The notes: generated by a model not told the origin, from the sequence alone. Positions 1 to 11,932 are shown, counted from the stretch's first letter. The stretch is 64,000 bases of DNA from Salvia splendens (GCF_004379255.2 NC_056039.1:32625883-32689882); one strand, 5' to 3'. A program made the numbers and translations.

Positions 1-1287
1 ACCCCCTATGCCGATGATGCCGGGGTGGACACCCGGGATGCAAATGACGCCGACGTACCCGGGGATGCAGGGGACGCCGGGGTACCCGGGGATGCAGGGG
101 ACGCCGGGGGGACAACGTCTATCGGCCCAGTCTTGATTTTGCTACTGCTTCTTCGCACACATCGACCCCAGTGGAGACGCAGTTCACTGGGTTTGAGACC
201 TTCTCCTTAGAGGAGTTGGGACTAGATCTCGGGGATGCGGACACTCCCGTTCAAACGGGGGAGTAGGGCGGGGTCGGGGCGCGCCCAAGAAGAAGAAGTG
301 TAATAAATAGGATGGTCGGCGAGTCGTCGCAGCCAGCTGGTGACGAGACCTCGGCACAGAGGAAGTGGACGGACGCGGAGAACGTCGCGCTATCCAAGGC
401 GTGGGTGAGTGTTGGTGATGATCCCCTCACCTCGAACAATCAGAGGTTCGTCAACTTGTGGGCTAAGATAGCAGCAGCCTACAAGACATTTTGCTCGGAG
501 GGGAGGCCATGCAGCGGGGAGGAGTGCCGGAAGGGGTGGGACCGAATCCGGCAAGGGGTCTCCCGATTTTCGGGCATGTACACCAACGCCATCCGAATGC
601 AGTCCAGTGGCCAAACTGACGAGAACTGCAGGAGGATGGCGGAGAAAGAGTTCCCCGTGCCCGGTCTTTACAAGGAGTTTACCTACTGGAACTGCTACCT
701 GGTGCTAATGGACTCCGAGAAGTTTCGGGCAGGAGTTGATGCTGGCTGGCCGAAGAAGCAGCGCCTGAACTGTACCGATGATTACACCGGCGGTAGTAGC
801 GGCGGTTCCCACGACCTCCCCGAAGATGCTCAGGAGACCCCGTCCCCTCCCGCGTTTACTCCCGGCACTCGCCCGGTTGGTCAAAGGCAGGTGCAACGGG
901 CTCGCCAGAGGTCCGAGGAGGTCCAGTCGGCATTCCCCACTGTTGGCAGCCCGACAGCCGACCTCGTCTTCTTGGCGCGTCAACAAACGCGGGCTCAGAT
1001 GTACAAGGTCATATCTGACTGGAAGAATGCCACTGACCCCGAGGAGAAGAGTTTTTTTCACACACTGCTCGTGAGTATGCGAGCCGATTTGACTGCCGCC
1101 GCGGCACAGGTGGGGGGCTCAGACGCGGGCTCAGATGCCGCAGATTTGGGGGTCCCGGATAGCGGCGACAACGGCGGCGACGGCGAGGAGTGAGGCGGAG
1201 GCGGGGGGCTCGTGCGTGGAGTAGGAGTTTTTTTTAAGTTAATGTAATTTTTTTAATGTGCTTTTTTTTAATATGTTAATGATGAAC
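1..1287 (+). mobile_element. PIF/Harbinger family A element, Myb/SANT-like type, partial
   Basis: The left end lies outside the window. What remains is the distal part of an N-terminal Gly/Pro/Met-rich coding region (PGMQGTP repeats; two 27-bp direct repeats at 55-81 and 82-108), the Myb/SANT-like ORF, and a T-rich 3' UTR. It aligns by eye with the degraded copy at 31676-32957, which shares the same order of motifs and much of the same wording. Similarity fades around 1280-1290, before the terminal inverted repeat seen at 33246, so the right end is truncated or diverged. The upstream coding-like stretch is separated from the main ORF by an in-frame TAG at 264-266, which seems to come from loss of one G in a G-run. 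Confidence 0.7.
312..1193 (+). CDS. Harbinger-associated Myb/SANT-like (trihelix-type) DNA-binding protein, N-terminally truncated
   Basis: A 293-aa ORF. Residues about 15-125 form a Myb/SANT or trihelix-like domain: a tryptophan near the start ([14 protein letters not shown]), a second Trp in [10 protein letters not shown], and a third in CRKGWDRI. A Ser/Pro-rich linker follows, then a helical region (residues 215-265, [14 protein letters not shown]) and an acidic Gly/Asp tail. In PIF/Harbinger transposons the Myb-like protein binds the element ends and recruits the transposase to them. The true start lay upstream: coding-like sequence continues 5' in the same frame but is interrupted by TAG at 264. 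The 293-aa ORF itself has no breaks, yet it is probably a decaying copy. Annotation pipelines often misname such proteins as NAM-associated or GST-like. Confidence 0.65.
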   Translation: MVGESSQPAGDETSAQRKWTDAENVALSKAWVSVGDDPLTSNNQRFVNLWAKIAAAYKTFCSEGRPCSGEECRKGWDRIRQGVSRFSGMYTNAIRMQSSGQTDENCRRMAEKEFPVPGLYKEFTYWNCYLVLMDSEKFRAGVDAGWPKKQRLNCTDDYTGGSSGGSHDLPEDAQETPSPPAFTPGTRPVGQRQVQRARQRSEEVQSAFPTVGSPTADLVFLARQQTRAQMYKVISDWKNATDPEEKSFFHTLLVSMRADLTAAAAQVGGSDAGSDAADLGVPDSGDNGGDGEE

Positions 1288-1289
1288 AC

Positions 1290-3162
1290 AAATAAGCATA
1301 AATTTAATTTTTTTTTCATCGGAACTTCCAAGACAAAATCATGTCACTTTCCAACCAGCTAAAACCCTAATTTCTCAATATAATAAGCGATCAACAAACC
1401 AGAACATTCATCCAAATTTCTAATCATGAAAAATTACTTCATTTTCTTCTTTCATAAACTATACAACGGCAGAATTACAAGGAGATAAATTACCTTTTTT
1501 GAAATTCAGTTTTCTTATCATCTTTTTCACATTCTTGAAATACCCAAATGATAGAAAGTAGGTTGCGTAGCCTGGTTTCATGCAAAATTGGACAGTAGTT
1601 AAGTCTTGGATGAAGTTGGGGTTCTAATATTGTCATCCAAACATGGCCCTACATGTATATAATATAATACTATAGATTAATCAAACAACTTAACTCTAGA
1701 ATAATTAAGATTGTTCATATACCATATTCACGGAGATACATAAATTCTATTTTCAAGAAAATTAACCCTATTTTATTGATTAGATTCCTTAATTCGTAAA
1801 GAAGAAACAATTTAACTTGAGGTCAATTTAGACCTGCCCAGGCACCCTATATCAACGTACGAACGGATATAGTAATTTCACCAGTTTTAGATTTCATGTT
1901 TCCTCCCACTTCGATTTACATAAGCATGTAGAGTACACTAATTTATCTTGCGATTGTTAAAAATAAAGGGATAAAATTAAACAAGTTGAATGAAGAATTA
2001 AACATTTCAACACAAGGTCTAGTGACATCAACAAGTGAAGAGATAGTCGAATCGATAAAGCTAATCAGGTTAATTGAAATTATTTTTGATACTATAAATT
2101 TCAAAATTTCGGTTTGATTTGGTTCGGATATTCGGTTTTCGATTTTTTGGCTCACCCCTAATTCTTATTCATACTCAGCATAGCGAAGCACAAGAAATGA
2201 ATAAATGAATTTAATTATGTTTAATGGCTAACTAGAAATCAAATAAGAATATTCTCAATATGGCGTAAGGCATATATACGTATTAAATTATATTAAAACC
2301 ATATTAAATGGGGTTCACCTAGCATCTTATGATACTTACCAGGCTACCTAAAGATTAGTTTACAAACTATAAGATAGATATTCAAATAAAATAATAACTT
2401 CATTATATACTTAATTGAGGGAGAAGATCCGTGGAAAACACAGCAGCAAATGCTGTGGTACTAAACGACGTAGTTCCTCACAAAATTGAATAAATTTTCA
2501 GTTTAGTAATGGTTGAATGAGTATTATTAAATGGTATTCATTATAAAATTTTATTTATTAGATATTTAACTGAACGGCTGTAGTACAGCAAGATAAGTCA
2601 ACTAATATTTTCAAATTTCAATTATAATTATACTATTTGTATTAATTAGCATAATTACACAGATATAGAAGGAGAGAATGAAATCTTAATGAAAATAAGA
2701 CTAATGCATGATTATAGGGATTACCATAATAAGAGATACATAACAAAACACTACCGATTATAGCCTTAGGCGATTTACATAGATTTAAAAATAGAAAAAA
2801 AAAGAAAATCAAATTAATGGAGCCATTAGATCACATAATCAGACGATGAAATCCTTAATGGCCTATAATTGGTCTGTATTTCTTTATTAAGATGCATTCT
2901 TGTTTGCCTCAAAATGGATCCTCTTATATTGCTTATAGCATCGTAATCCAAAATTAAGACCAAATCTACTCGTTAAATTTTAAAATGATTAGATGAGATT
3001 AATCCTTATGAATTTTAATAAATATTAGACAAAATATCAACAAAGGGTAAGATCATCATTCTTTTATCATATCATAATCTTCGTGTTTCTTTATATCAAC
3101 ATAGTGCTTTACAAATATCAACGCAATGAAATATAACACAGTTTTATTGAAATTTTTTTGAT
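1290..3162. other. AT-rich intergenic stretch, no gene recognised
   Basis: No ORF with recognisable homology, no splice-supported exon and no clear terminal inverted repeat was seen. Sequence is AT-rich with scattered short palindromes. The stretch ends at the 5-bp target duplication (GTATT, 3163-3167) of the Gypsy element. Confidence 0.5.
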
Positions 3163-3167
3163 GTATT

Positions 3168-3446
3168 TGTAACACCCCTTACTCGGTTAGTTTTAACCGA
3201 ATAAGTGACGTTACCTTTCGGTACGATAGATAAACAAAACCTGTTTTTTTCCTACTAACTTACTCATCAACTTCATATTCTTTTTCTTTCTTCTTTTTCT
3301 TTATTTCATTCTTTTTCCTAAATTTCCAAAAAAAATCCTATATTTATCTCTTCTATTTCTAACAAAAACATATGCAAATAAAACCACTAACTAAACTATA
3401 AATTCTAATCTCTAATTCCTAATTCTTCTAAGGTTGGGATATTACA
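3168..3446 (-). repeat. 3' LTR of Gypsy element
   Basis: 279 bp with TG...CA ends on the element strand. It is the partner of 8161-8438 and differs by one A. On the minus strand it is preceded directly by the polypurine tract. Confidence 0.97.
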
Positions 3447-3458
3447 ACTCTCCCCCAC

Positions 3459-6400
3459 TTAGGAAATTTCGTCCTCGAAATTGATACCTGATTCAAAAAG
3501 GTAGGGGTATTGCTGTCTCATCGTATCTTCCGGCTCCCATGTAGCTTCTTCTATTTTATGACTTCGCCACAATACTTTAACAAGCGCTATTCTTTTGTTT
3601 CTAAGCTCTTTCACCTCTCTTGCTAAAATCTGAACCGGCTCTTCCTCGTATGTCAAGTCTGGTTGTATTTCAATCGATTCAGCTTGGATAACATCAGAAG
3701 GATCTGATCTATATCTTCTCAACATTGAAACATGGAACACATTATGTATCTTTTCTAGATCAGGTGGTAATGCAAGTCGATATGCTACTGGACCAACACG
3801 TTCTAAAATCTCATAAGGGCCAATAAATCTCGGACTCAACTTTCCTTTCTTGCCAAATCTGAGCACTTTCTTCCAAGGAGACACTTTTAAAAATACTTTG
3901 TCACCAACACAAAACTCAATGTGTTTCCTCTTCAAATCTGCATAAGATTTCTGTCTGTCAGCCGCTTCCTTCAATCGATTTCTTATCAATCGGACCTTTC
4001 CTTCCGTCTCTTGTATAATTTCAGGACCCACAATCTTATTCTCACTCAGCTCTGTCCAACATAGCGGTGTTCGACATTTACGGCCATAGAGTGCTTCATA
4101 CGGAGCCATCTGAATACTCGATTGGTAACTGTTGTTATATGCAAATTCCACCAACGGCAAGTATTTTTCCCAACTACCTTCAAAGTTGATGACACAACTT
4201 CTCAACATATCTTCTAGAATCTGTATTACTCGTTCCGATTGACCATCTGTCTGTGGATGAAAAGCTGTACTAAGGTGTAGTCGAGAACCCAAAGCTTCTT
4301 GAAATTTATTCCAGAATCTCGAGGTGAATCGTGGATCTCTGTCAGATATTATCGAGCTAGGTATTCCATGTAATCTCACAATCTCACAAATATACAACTC
4401 AGCCAACTTTTCTAGTGAATAATCAGTTCGTACCGCAAGAAAGTGAGCTGATTTGGTCAACCGATCAACAATTACCCAAACTGAGTCTTTCTTCCGAGGT
4501 GATAAGGGCAATCCCACAACGAAATCCATCGTAATTCGATCCCACTTCCATTCTGGTATAGTGATTGATTGTAATAAACCGGACGGAACTTGATGTTCAG
4601 CTTTGACTTGTTGACATGTTAAGCACCTTGCCACATATTCTGTAATATCTCTCTTCATACCATGCCACCAATAGAATTCCCTCAAGTCACGATACATTTT
4701 ATTGCCTCCCGGATGCATAGAATACAAGCTGTTGTGAGCTTCTTGGAGTATGTCATTCTTCAACTCTTTGTCTTCTGATACACATAATCTTCCTTTAAAA
4801 TATAAGTATCCATCGGGGCTTTGATCGAATCCATGTGTCTTTCCTTGAGAGATCTGAGTCAACTTAATCTTCACTTTATCATCATTCTTTTGAGAATCTT
4901 TAACTCGCTGAATCAGTGTCGATCTCACTCTTAGTTCTGCCACAAGATTTCCATCATCTGACATTTCTAGCCGTGCATTCATCGATCTCAAAGCTGCAAT
5001 CGATTTCCTGCTGAGTGCGTCTGCCACAACATTCGCTTTACCTGGATGATAATCAATCACACAATCATAATCTTTAAGTAACTCTACCCATCTTCTCTGC
5101 CTCAAATTAAGTTCTTTCTGTGTAAGTAGATACTTAAGACTCTTGTGATCTGTGTAGATATAACATCTTTCACCGTATAAGTAGTGTCTCCAAATCTTCA
5201 AGGCAAATACAACGGCTGCCAGCTCTAGATCATGTGTAGGATAATTTCTCTCATGTGTTTTCAACTGCCTGGAAGCATAAGCAACTACCTTGCCTTCTTG
5301 CATCAATACACAGCCCAAACCATTATGTGATGCATCACTAAATATAGTGTACTCCTTTCCCGATTCAGGTTGAATTAGCACTGGTGCTTCTGTTAAAATC
5401 GTCTTTAATTTTTCAAAACTTATCTGACATTCATCACTCCAGTTAAATGACACCTTCTTCTGAAGTAGAGTAGTAATTGGCTTTGCTATAACAGAAAATC
5501 CCTTCACAAACCTGCGATAATAACCCGCTAAGCCCAGAAAACTGCGAACTTCTGAAACATTTTTCGGAGGTTTCCACTGTACCACTGCTTCAATCTTCTT
5601 CGGATCCACTCGAATTCCCTCTGCTGATATAACATGACCCAGAAAAGCTACTTCCATAAGCCAGAACTCACACTTACTGAGCTTTGCGTACAACTGCTTA
5701 TCTCTCAATACTTGCAAGACTGTTCTCAGATGTCGTTCATGATCATCCCTGGTTTTAGAATACACAAGTATGTCATCAATAAACACAATTACAAACTGAT
5801 CAAGGTATGGTTGAAAAACCCGATTCATCAAGTCCATAAAAGCAGCTGGGGCATTCGTTAACCCAAAAGGCATAACTTTGAATTCATAATGGCCATAACG
5901 AGTTCTGAAAGCCGTTTTAAACACATCATCATCTTTCACCTTCAACTGGTAATAACCTGATCGTAGATCAATCTTCGAAAATATGCTTGCTCCCTTTAGT
6001 TGATCAAATAAATCATCAATTCTAGGCAAAGGATATTTGTTTTTAACAGTTACCTTATTCAACTGTCGATAATCAATACATAATCTGAATGATCCATCTT
6101 TCTTTTTCACAAACAACACTGGCGCTCCCCAAGGTGATACACTCGGCCGTATAAACCCTCGATCAAGTAATTCTTGAAGCTGAGCTTTCAACTCTTTCAA
6201 TTCTGTTGAAGCCATTCTATAAGGAGCCATTGATATCGGTGTGGTGCCTGGTATAACCTCAATAGCAAATTCAACCTCGCGTTCTGGTGGCAAACTTGGT
6301 AACTCTTCAGGAAACACATCAGGATATTCTGACACTATAGGTATATCAGTTAACTTCGGATCCTCTGCTCGTGTATCTAGAATATAGGCTAAATATGCCT

Positions 6401-8030
6401 CACAACCCTTTCTCACCAGCTTACGAGCCGTAGTAGCAGAAATCACATTATCAAGGTAGTCTGATCTCTCACCAACCACTATCACCTCATGGCCATCTAG
6501 TGTGTATAATATTATTCTCTTCTTACCGCAATCAACTAGAGCACGGTGAATATACAACCAATCCATTCCCAAAATAATGTCAAATTCACGAAACGGTAAC
6601 TCCATCAGGTTGGCTAAAAAGAGGCATCCTTGAACACTTAGAGGACAATTTCTATAAACTCGATTCACTACCACACTCATACCCAGGGGATTTGACACTA
6701 AGATATCATATTTAGTCTTTTCTAAGGGTAAACTATGTTCTTCTATGAGCTTATCACAAATATATGAATGAGTAGAACCGGGATCAATCAAAGCAATAAC
6801 AGACATATCAAATAATGTAAAAGTACCAAGTATAACATCAGGAGCATCAGAATCCTCGCGAGTCCGCATAGCATAAGCACGTGAAGGAGCTCTCGGTGCT
6901 GGCCTCTGTATGGGCTCGGATGCTGCCCTCAGTCCTCGTGCTGCTCCAAACCCCCTTCCGGTTCCACGACCTTGTTGCACCCCTGGCGCCGATCTAGTCT
7001 CAGAAGATACTTGTCCCTTCGGACACTCTCTGTAGTAATGATCCTTAGATCCACATAAGAAGCACGTCCCTAGCAGTTTTCGGCATTCACCATGGTGAGG
7101 TCTTCCACAATGTTGGCACATCGGTACTCTGTCTGATCCTCCAGTACTAGCCATTGAAGTTGCATGTTGCCTTGGCCTAAACTCTGAAATTTGGCTTGGT
7201 CTTTGGCCTTGGAATCGACTAGGCACTGAACTCCTGTTACCTCTAAAGTCTCTGAATCTTTTCCCCGAGAATCGAGAAGGCGAGTGAGATGATTCTGCTG
7301 GCCGTTTCTCTTGATTCATAGAGCCCTCTTCAACTTTCTCAGTAACTTTAAGTTGTTCAAGAGTCCGGGCAGCGTGTGATAACTTTGTCAAATCTGATGT
7401 CTCCAATCCAACTAGCCCAGCCTGGATAATACTCCTCAAACCCCTCCTGAACTTCCGACACATATCCACATCTGAATAATTTACCTCTGGTGCATATCTC
7501 GAAAGACGTCGGAACTCAATCTCGTACTGTTGAACAGTCCTTCTACCTTGAACTAACTGTAGAAATTCTTGTCGTCGGTCCTCTATGTACTGCTCTCCAA
7601 CATAGCATTCACGAAATTTATTAAGAAAGAAATCCCACGTCAACATGTCTGGAAGAGTAGCACGAGCCACACTGACCCACCACCTGTGAGCCTCCTCTTT
7701 CAAAAGTGCAGTTGCACCCTGTAACTTTTCATCTGATGTACAAGTCATGCAGCCGAATATTCGCTCTAACTGTTCCAACCAGTACTCAGCCTTGGTTGGA
7801 TTATCATCTAGTTTACCTCTGAATTCTTCAGCATGATATTCATTCATCTGTTTAAGGATGGAAGATTGACTTGGTGGCACATTCCTAGCAATCTGTTGCA
7901 TTGCAGTTGCCATAGTGTGTAATATATCATCCTGCCCCACCATAGGAGCAGCAACATCGGCTAAAGGAACCCCCTCAGACTCAGAATCAGAAGAAACATA
8001 AAAAGGACTAGAGGCTTCTTCACCTGACAT
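3459..8030 (-). CDS. Gypsy gag-pol polyprotein (Gag-PR-RT-RNaseH-INT-chromodomain-like)
   Basis: A single 1,523-aa ORF without stops. Gag comes first, with a retrotransposon-gag domain at about residues 65-225 and a CCHC zinc knuckle ([14 protein letters not shown]) near 321. The aspartic protease region is near 412 with [12 protein letters not shown], where the usual D-S/T-G triad reads DPG. Reverse transcriptase has the catalytic FIDD box near 748. RNase H starts near 893 (IFSDAS). The integrase has an HHCC zinc-binding region near 1098-1143 and a DDE core (TMDF about 1167, SDRDPRF about 1230). The C-terminus (about 1450-1510) ends in a chromodomain-like segment ([18 protein letters not shown]). 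The order PR-RT-RH-INT is the Ty3/Gypsy signature. The clade (chromovirus, Tekay/Del-like) is inferred from the C-terminal segment. Confidence 0.96.
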   Translation of the reverse strand: MSGEEASSPFYVSSDSESEGVPLADVAAPMVGQDDILHTMATAMQQIARNVPPSQSSILKQMNEYHAEEFRGKLDDNPTKAEYWLEQLERIFGCMTCTSDEKLQGATALLKEEAHRWWVSVARATLPDMLTWDFFLNKFRECYVGEQYIEDRRQEFLQLVQGRRTVQQYEIEFRRLSRYAPEVNYSDVDMCRKFRRGLRSIIQAGLVGLETSDLTKLSHAARTLEQLKVTEKVEEGSMNQEKRPAESSHSPSRFSGKRFRDFRGNRSSVPSRFQGQRPSQISEFRPRQHATSMASTGGSDRVPMCQHCGRPHHGECRKLLGTCFLCGSKDHYYRECPKGQVSSETRSAPGVQQGRGTGRGFGAARGLRAASEPIQRPAPRAPSRAYAMRTREDSDAPDVILGTFTLFDMSVIALIDPGSTHSYICDKLIEEHSLPLEKTKYDILVSNPLGMSVVVNRVYRNCPLSVQGCLFLANLMELPFREFDIILGMDWLYIHRALVDCGKKRIILYTLDGHEVIVVGERSDYLDNVISATTARKLVRKGCEAYLAYILDTRAEDPKLTDIPIVSEYPDVFPEELPSLPPEREVEFAIEVIPGTTPISMAPYRMASTELKELKAQLQELLDRGFIRPSVSPWGAPVLFVKKKDGSFRLCIDYRQLNKVTVKNKYPLPRIDDLFDQLKGASIFSKIDLRSGYYQLKVKDDDVFKTAFRTRYGHYEFKVMPFGLTNAPAAFMDLMNRVFQPYLDQFVIVFIDDILVYSKTRDDHERHLRTVLQVLRDKQLYAKLSKCEFWLMEVAFLGHVISAEGIRVDPKKIEAVVQWKPPKNVSEVRSFLGLAGYYRRFVKGFSVIAKPITTLLQKKVSFNWSDECQISFEKLKTILTEAPVLIQPESGKEYTIFSDASHNGLGCVLMQEGKVVAYASRQLKTHERNYPTHDLELAAVVFALKIWRHYLYGERCYIYTDHKSLKYLLTQKELNLRQRRWVELLKDYDCVIDYHPGKANVVADALSRKSIAALRSMNARLEMSDDGNLVAELRVRSTLIQRVKDSQKNDDKVKIKLTQISQGKTHGFDQSPDGYLYFKGRLCVSEDKELKNDILQEAHNSLYSMHPGGNKMYRDLREFYWWHGMKRDITEYVARCLTCQQVKAEHQVPSGLLQSITIPEWKWDRITMDFVVGLPLSPRKKDSVWVIVDRLTKSAHFLAVRTDYSLEKLAELYICEIVRLHGIPSSIISDRDPRFTSRFWNKFQEALGSRLHLSTAFHPQTDGQSERVIQILEDMLRSCVINFEGSWEKYLPLVEFAYNNSYQSSIQMAPYEALYGRKCRTPLCWTELSENKIVGPEIIQETEGKVRLIRNRLKEAADRQKSYADLKRKHIEFCVGDKVFLKVSPWKKVLRFGKKGKLSPRFIGPYEILERVGPVAYRLALPPDLEKIHNVFHVSMLRRYRSDPSDVIQAESIEIQPDLTYEEEPVQILAREVKELRNKRIALVKVLWRSHKIEEATWEPEDTMRQQYPYLFESGINFEDEIS

Positions 8031-8160
8031 CTCGATCCTGATTAAAATGGCAGCGGTGTCAAGTCACAGACATTTCAAACCTATGTGGCATGCTTCTATA
8101 CATATTAAAGACTCAACTAAAGCCCGAGAATCACTTAAATCTGGGCTCTGATACCAAACA

Positions 8161-8438
8161 TGTAACACCCCTTACTCGGTTAGTTTTAACCGAATAAGTG
8201 ACGTTACCTTTCGGTACGATAGATAAACAAAACCTGTTTTTTTCCTACTAACTTACTCATCAACTTCATATTCTTTTTCTTTCTTCTTTTTCTTTATTTC
8301 ATTCTTTTTCCTAAATTTCCAAAAAAATCCTATATTTATCTCTTCTATTTCTAACAAAAACATATGCAAATAAAACCACTAACTAAACTATAAATTCTAA
8401 TCTCTAATTCCTAATTCTTCTAAGGTTGGGATATTACA
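8161..8438 (-). repeat. 5' LTR of Gypsy element
   Basis: 278 bp. On the minus strand it is followed after 4 nt by the initiator-Met tRNA primer binding site at 8145-8156. The right flank carries the GTATT target duplication. Confidence 0.97.
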
Positions 8439-8590
8439 GTATTTGTTTATAAAAAAATTGGCTATCAACATATACGAAAACTAAAATAAAAATGATCAAA
8501 TTGCATCATCCGATCGAAGTCTGTCTGTATGCTTGAAGGTTTATTTAGTGGTAATTCACTTAAAAAATGTAAAAACATGAAAAAATAGTA

Positions 8591-9145
8591 CTATTTCCAA
8601 TCAATCGTTGGTGTGGTTGTCATCTGGTAGCGGCAAAGGGGGCAACATAGAGTGTTCCGCAGCCAAAGCACGATGCAGTTGGCGTGAAACAAATGCTTAC
8701 ACTGCATCTGCAACGCCACACCATCGGTCGTGATCTCCTCTAAGCATATGCAGCAAGAACAAGCCCTCTCTCTCGCCCCCTTAACGCAGAGACTCCAGCC
8801 ATGATATTGTCTACTCCCCATCATATGCACGTAGGAGTATGTGATACGTATCTTCAAATCCACATTAAGTTCGGCGTACTTGGGTAGGGTCTCGATAGAC
8901 TGGGTCACCTTGTCCCACACGTGCTTGATCGAGTGGCTACTTATGTGCTCGTCGGCCTGGTTGAGCTTGTCGCCTTGGAGATGATCACGGATGATTGTTC
9001 TGACCTCGTCTTGTATGGCATCATACGACAAGTTGTGTCGGACGATTAGGTGGGCGGTGCCGGCAGAGCTGGTGGCCTTGGAGGATAGGAAGGGAAGATG
9101 GCGTAGGGCGGTTCCAGAATCTTGGTTTATAAGATAGGTGGACAC
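8591..9145 (-). CDS. RING-H2 zinc-finger protein, probable E3 ubiquitin ligase
   Basis: A 184-aa single-exon ORF. The last about 55 residues form a complete RING-H2 finger: CCICLEE, then CKHLFHANCIVLWL, then CPLC, giving the C-x2-C, C-x-H-x2-H-x2-C and C-x2-C ligands with the Trp that contacts E2 enzymes. The N-terminal 125 residues have no motif I recognise and no membrane segment. RING-H2 proteins of this size (ATL/RHA-like or CIP8-like) transfer ubiquitin from an E2 to substrate; the substrate here cannot be told. The Gypsy element ends 152 bp downstream of the stop, so it may supply or disturb the 3' UTR. The start was chosen as the first ATG of the open frame. Confidence 0.7.
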   Translation of the reverse strand: MSTYLINQDSGTALRHLPFLSSKATSSAGTAHLIVRHNLSYDAIQDEVRTIIRDHLQGDKLNQADEHISSHSIKHVWDKVTQSIETLPKYAELNVDLKIRITYSYVHMMGSRQYHGWSLCVKGARERACSCCICLEEITTDGVALQMQCKHLFHANCIVLWLRNTLCCPLCRYQMTTTPTIDWK

Positions 9146-9355
9146 TTTGGTGTGGAAGTAAATGTTTATTTTGAGACTGAGATGAGGGAATTCAGTCGGA
9201 CTTAATCGAGCTTTCTTTCTTCAATAGGAATTCTACCGAACGTTCATATATTCTTTGCGTTCGCATTTTTTTTGCGCTGAAATTTTTTCCTGGAAAGATA
9301 TAGGTAGGGAGGGTGCTTTAATATATAGATGAAGGAAGAGACCGAATTGTTATAA

Positions 9356-9392
9356 CTATATCTATATCTATATCTATATCTATATCTATTAG
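9356..9392. repeat. (TATATC)n microsatellite
   Basis: Five to six tandem TATATC/ATATCT units, with further TATC-rich sequence around 9465-9482. A 69-aa minus-strand ORF across it (YRYRYRYRY) is a by-product of the repeat. Confidence 0.85.
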
Positions 9393-9675
9393 GTATAGGA
9401 GTATACAATTGATTGGCTACGCTAACTATAAAAAAAATCGTCAATTTAATCATATTTTGTAGTCTATCTATATCTATCTATATAACAGTTTGGATTGTAC
9501 TTCTAAGGGAATCAAATTTTTTAGATTTTGTACTAACCAGGCCCAAGATAGACATATTAATTATACAATGCCATTCCAGTGTACAATAAAAGCCCAATGG
9601 GCTGTGAAATTAAATTGGATAATTGCGTCTCCAATTTGCACCCAAATTTAACATATATGTGTGAGACTTACCTAA

Positions 9676-11592
9676 GGCCATCCACAATAGGAATATCCCA
9701 AACAATAGTCCAGCCATAGCCTAACCACAAACTCCTCCTGCCACATCATCAACACTAAAAATCCTCCTGCCACATCATCAAAACAAGCAAATAGCCCAAC
9801 CATAGCCTAGCCACATCACTCAAAATTATATAAAACAAATAATTAACAATCACACAAAATACGGAATTAAATTTACGACACAGATACGAGAAAATTCAAT
9901 AATATTATTAAAATTTAAAAAGTACATAAATTAAAAAAAATTACATAATTTAAAAAAAACTAACGCCGTGCAGTCCTCCGCGCCCATAACTCTTCAATTA
10001 AATCCTTTTGGAGTCGAATATGAGCCTCCGTTTGGCGCATGTCGGCATGTGCTTGGAGCCGGCTTCATCGTGAGGTACCCCACTCCGTACGTTGGGGGTG
10101 GCTACGCCGTGGCTTGGACCGGCTTCATTATCGTCGTTGGCCCAATCAGTCAGTTGTACACCTTCATCTTTGACAATCATGTTGTGCATGATAATACATC
10201 GTACATTATATCAGCAATGCAGTCGACATGCCACAAAGGCGTTGGACCCCTAACTGCCGCCCATCGAGACTGGAGCACACCAAATGCGCGCTCCACGTCC
10301 TTGCGCGCCGACTCATGCTGTGCCGCAAAGTAGGCCTTCCTCTCATCTGATGCGCATCGGACCGTCTTCACAAAGATGGGCCACCTAGGGTATATCCCAT
10401 CCGCCAAGTAGTAGCCCATATCATGCCGTTTGCCGTTGGCGACAAAACTGATGGCCGGACCGACACCCTGGCACTGCTCGTTGAAAAGTGGCGACGAGTT
10501 GAGGACGTTGAGATCGTTGTTCGAACCGGCTATCCCAAAATACGCATGCCAAATCCACAGCCGGTAATCAGCTACGACCTCGAGGATCATCGTAGGATTC
10601 TTTCCCCTGTAGCTGGTCGTGTAGAACCACTTCCAGGAAGCGGGACAGTTCTTCCACTCCCAATGCATACAATCTATGCTGCCTAACATCCCCGGGAACC
10701 CATGCTATTCCCAGTGCATCCGCAAAAGATCCTGGCAGTCTTCGGGGGTAGGGCTTCGAAGGTACTGATCACTGAATATTTCAATCGCGCCTAGACAAAA
10801 ATACTTCATACATTCAAGGGCAGTCGTCTCACCGATGTGGAGGTACTGGTCCCACATGTCTGCCGCGCCTCCGTAGGCCAACTGCCGCATTGCCGCAGTG
10901 CACTTTTGAATAGGTGTGTGGCCGGGTCTGCCAGCCGCATCGTGCTTGAAGCGGAAATACAGATATCGATGCTCCAAAACATTAACAATACGCATAAACA
11001 GGGCCCTGCTCATCCTAAAACGGCGCCTGAAATGGTTGGCGTTGAACCGCGACTCCTATGCGAAGTAGTCTTCGTATAGGCGCTGATGTGCAGCTACGTG
11101 ATCACGATCAATCACTTCTCGGCGGTGGACAACTGGGCGAGGTCGAGGTACCGCCGGCTGCAAGGCCCTCTGCATCCATCGATCAATCTCACGATTCGTA
11201 TAGGCCTCTAGCGCTTCGTTCATTATACGATCGTACTCCTCAGCATCCCCACCACTACCACCACTACTACCACCGGCGTTACTCATTTCTCGGTGTTGAT
11301 CTTGTACAAAAATTAAGATAGAGAGAGTACTCGTTAAAACAAGTGGGACGAATGAAAATGACGTGCAAAACGCGCATATATAGTGTTTCGAAAATAAAAA
11401 AAATTAAAAAAATCGGCTAGGCGATGCGCTAGGCGATCCGGACGCTGCAATAGCGCCGAGCGAATCGCCCAGCGCCCCGAAATCGCCTAGCGCTAGGCGG
11501 TTTTTTATTCCGAAATTGGCTAGGCGGTTGCAATTGACCGCCTAGCGCCGGCGCTAAGTTAGGCGGTGCGCTAGGCGCCATTGCGGATGACC
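9676..11592 (-). mobile_element. PIF/Harbinger family A element, transposase-only type, complete ends
   Basis: 1,917 bp flanked by TAA on both sides (9673-9675 and 11593-11595), the usual 3-bp Harbinger target duplication. Terminal inverted repeats are imperfect: GGCCATCCACAATAGG at the left, and GGTCATCCGCAATGG reading in from the right. Only a transposase (minus strand, broken) is present; no Myb/SANT-like gene. The right, ORF-upstream end (11410-11592) is GC-rich and packed with CTAGGCG/CGCCTAG motifs. Both the leader (11300-11420) and the 3' UTR/left end (9676-9960) closely match the flanks of the Myb/SANT-like copy at 31560-33246. Confidence 0.9.
9990..11286 (-). pseudogene. Harbinger DDE transposase, disabled by two stops and a frameshift
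   Basis: Four pieces make one nuclease-type transposase: 11056-11286 (N-terminus), 10705-11013 (helix-turn-helix region), 10177-10689 (catalytic core) and 9998-10189 (C-terminal HNMIV segment). The joins are a TAG after LYEDYFA, a TAG after LRMHWE, and a 1-bp deletion near 10195 that shifts the frame just before the conserved HNM motif. Catalytic-site motifs survive: SIDCMHW (first Asp), NNDLNVL (second Asp) and ERAFGVLQ (Glu). The whole resembles the intact 428-aa transposase at 44710-45996 in layout and wording. This copy cannot make active protein but may still be mobilised by an active relative. Confidence 0.9.
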
Positions 11593-11932
11593 TAAGAAGT
11601 AAGTAAATAAAAGTGAATACGGGGGAAAACAATTTTTTATAATGTCTCTTTCATGCGTTACAAATTAATTATCGATATCCAAAAATACTCATAAACATTA
11701 ATTCAAAATACGGATGGAGTAGTATTTAGCAACTTAATAGAGTTGCAATTGATTGGCTAAGCTAACTATAAACAATCGTCAATTTAATCATATTTTGTCA
11801 ATTAATTGAATTGTGACCACTAAATTAATCAATATAGCCATAGTCATTATTCAACAATTGAAGCATCGGTATCTATTTCATGGATAACAATTGAATATGT
11901 GAATTGAGAGTTGTGATCAATGTCGAACCCTT

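Larger units (their letters stand above)
3168..8438 (-). mobile_element. Complete young Ty3/Gypsy LTR retrotransposon
   Basis: The element reads on the minus strand and is 5,271 bp long. Two LTRs (3168-3446 and 8161-8438) start TGTAA and end TTACA and are flanked by a perfect 5-bp duplication GTATT (3163-3167 and 8439-8443). The only LTR difference I found is one A in a poly-A run (8 versus 7). The primer binding site (8145-8156, minus strand TGGTATCAGAGC) complements the 3' end of plant initiator-Met tRNA. A purine-rich polypurine tract, minus strand AAGTGGGGGAGAGT (3447-3460), abuts the 3' LTR. One uninterrupted polyprotein fills the interior. Near-identical LTRs and an open ORF indicate a very recent, possibly still autonomous insertion. 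Confidence 0.97.

Noticed and set aside
25..210. Small ORF with GDAGDAG repeats
   Set aside because: Shifted frame of the PGMQGTP-coding repeat of the Harbinger-associated protein.
5634..5861. Plus-strand ORF inside the Gypsy element
   Set aside because: Antisense shadow of the reverse transcriptase.
9244..9453. 69-aa ORF with YRYRYRY
   Set aside because: Translation of a TATATC microsatellite.
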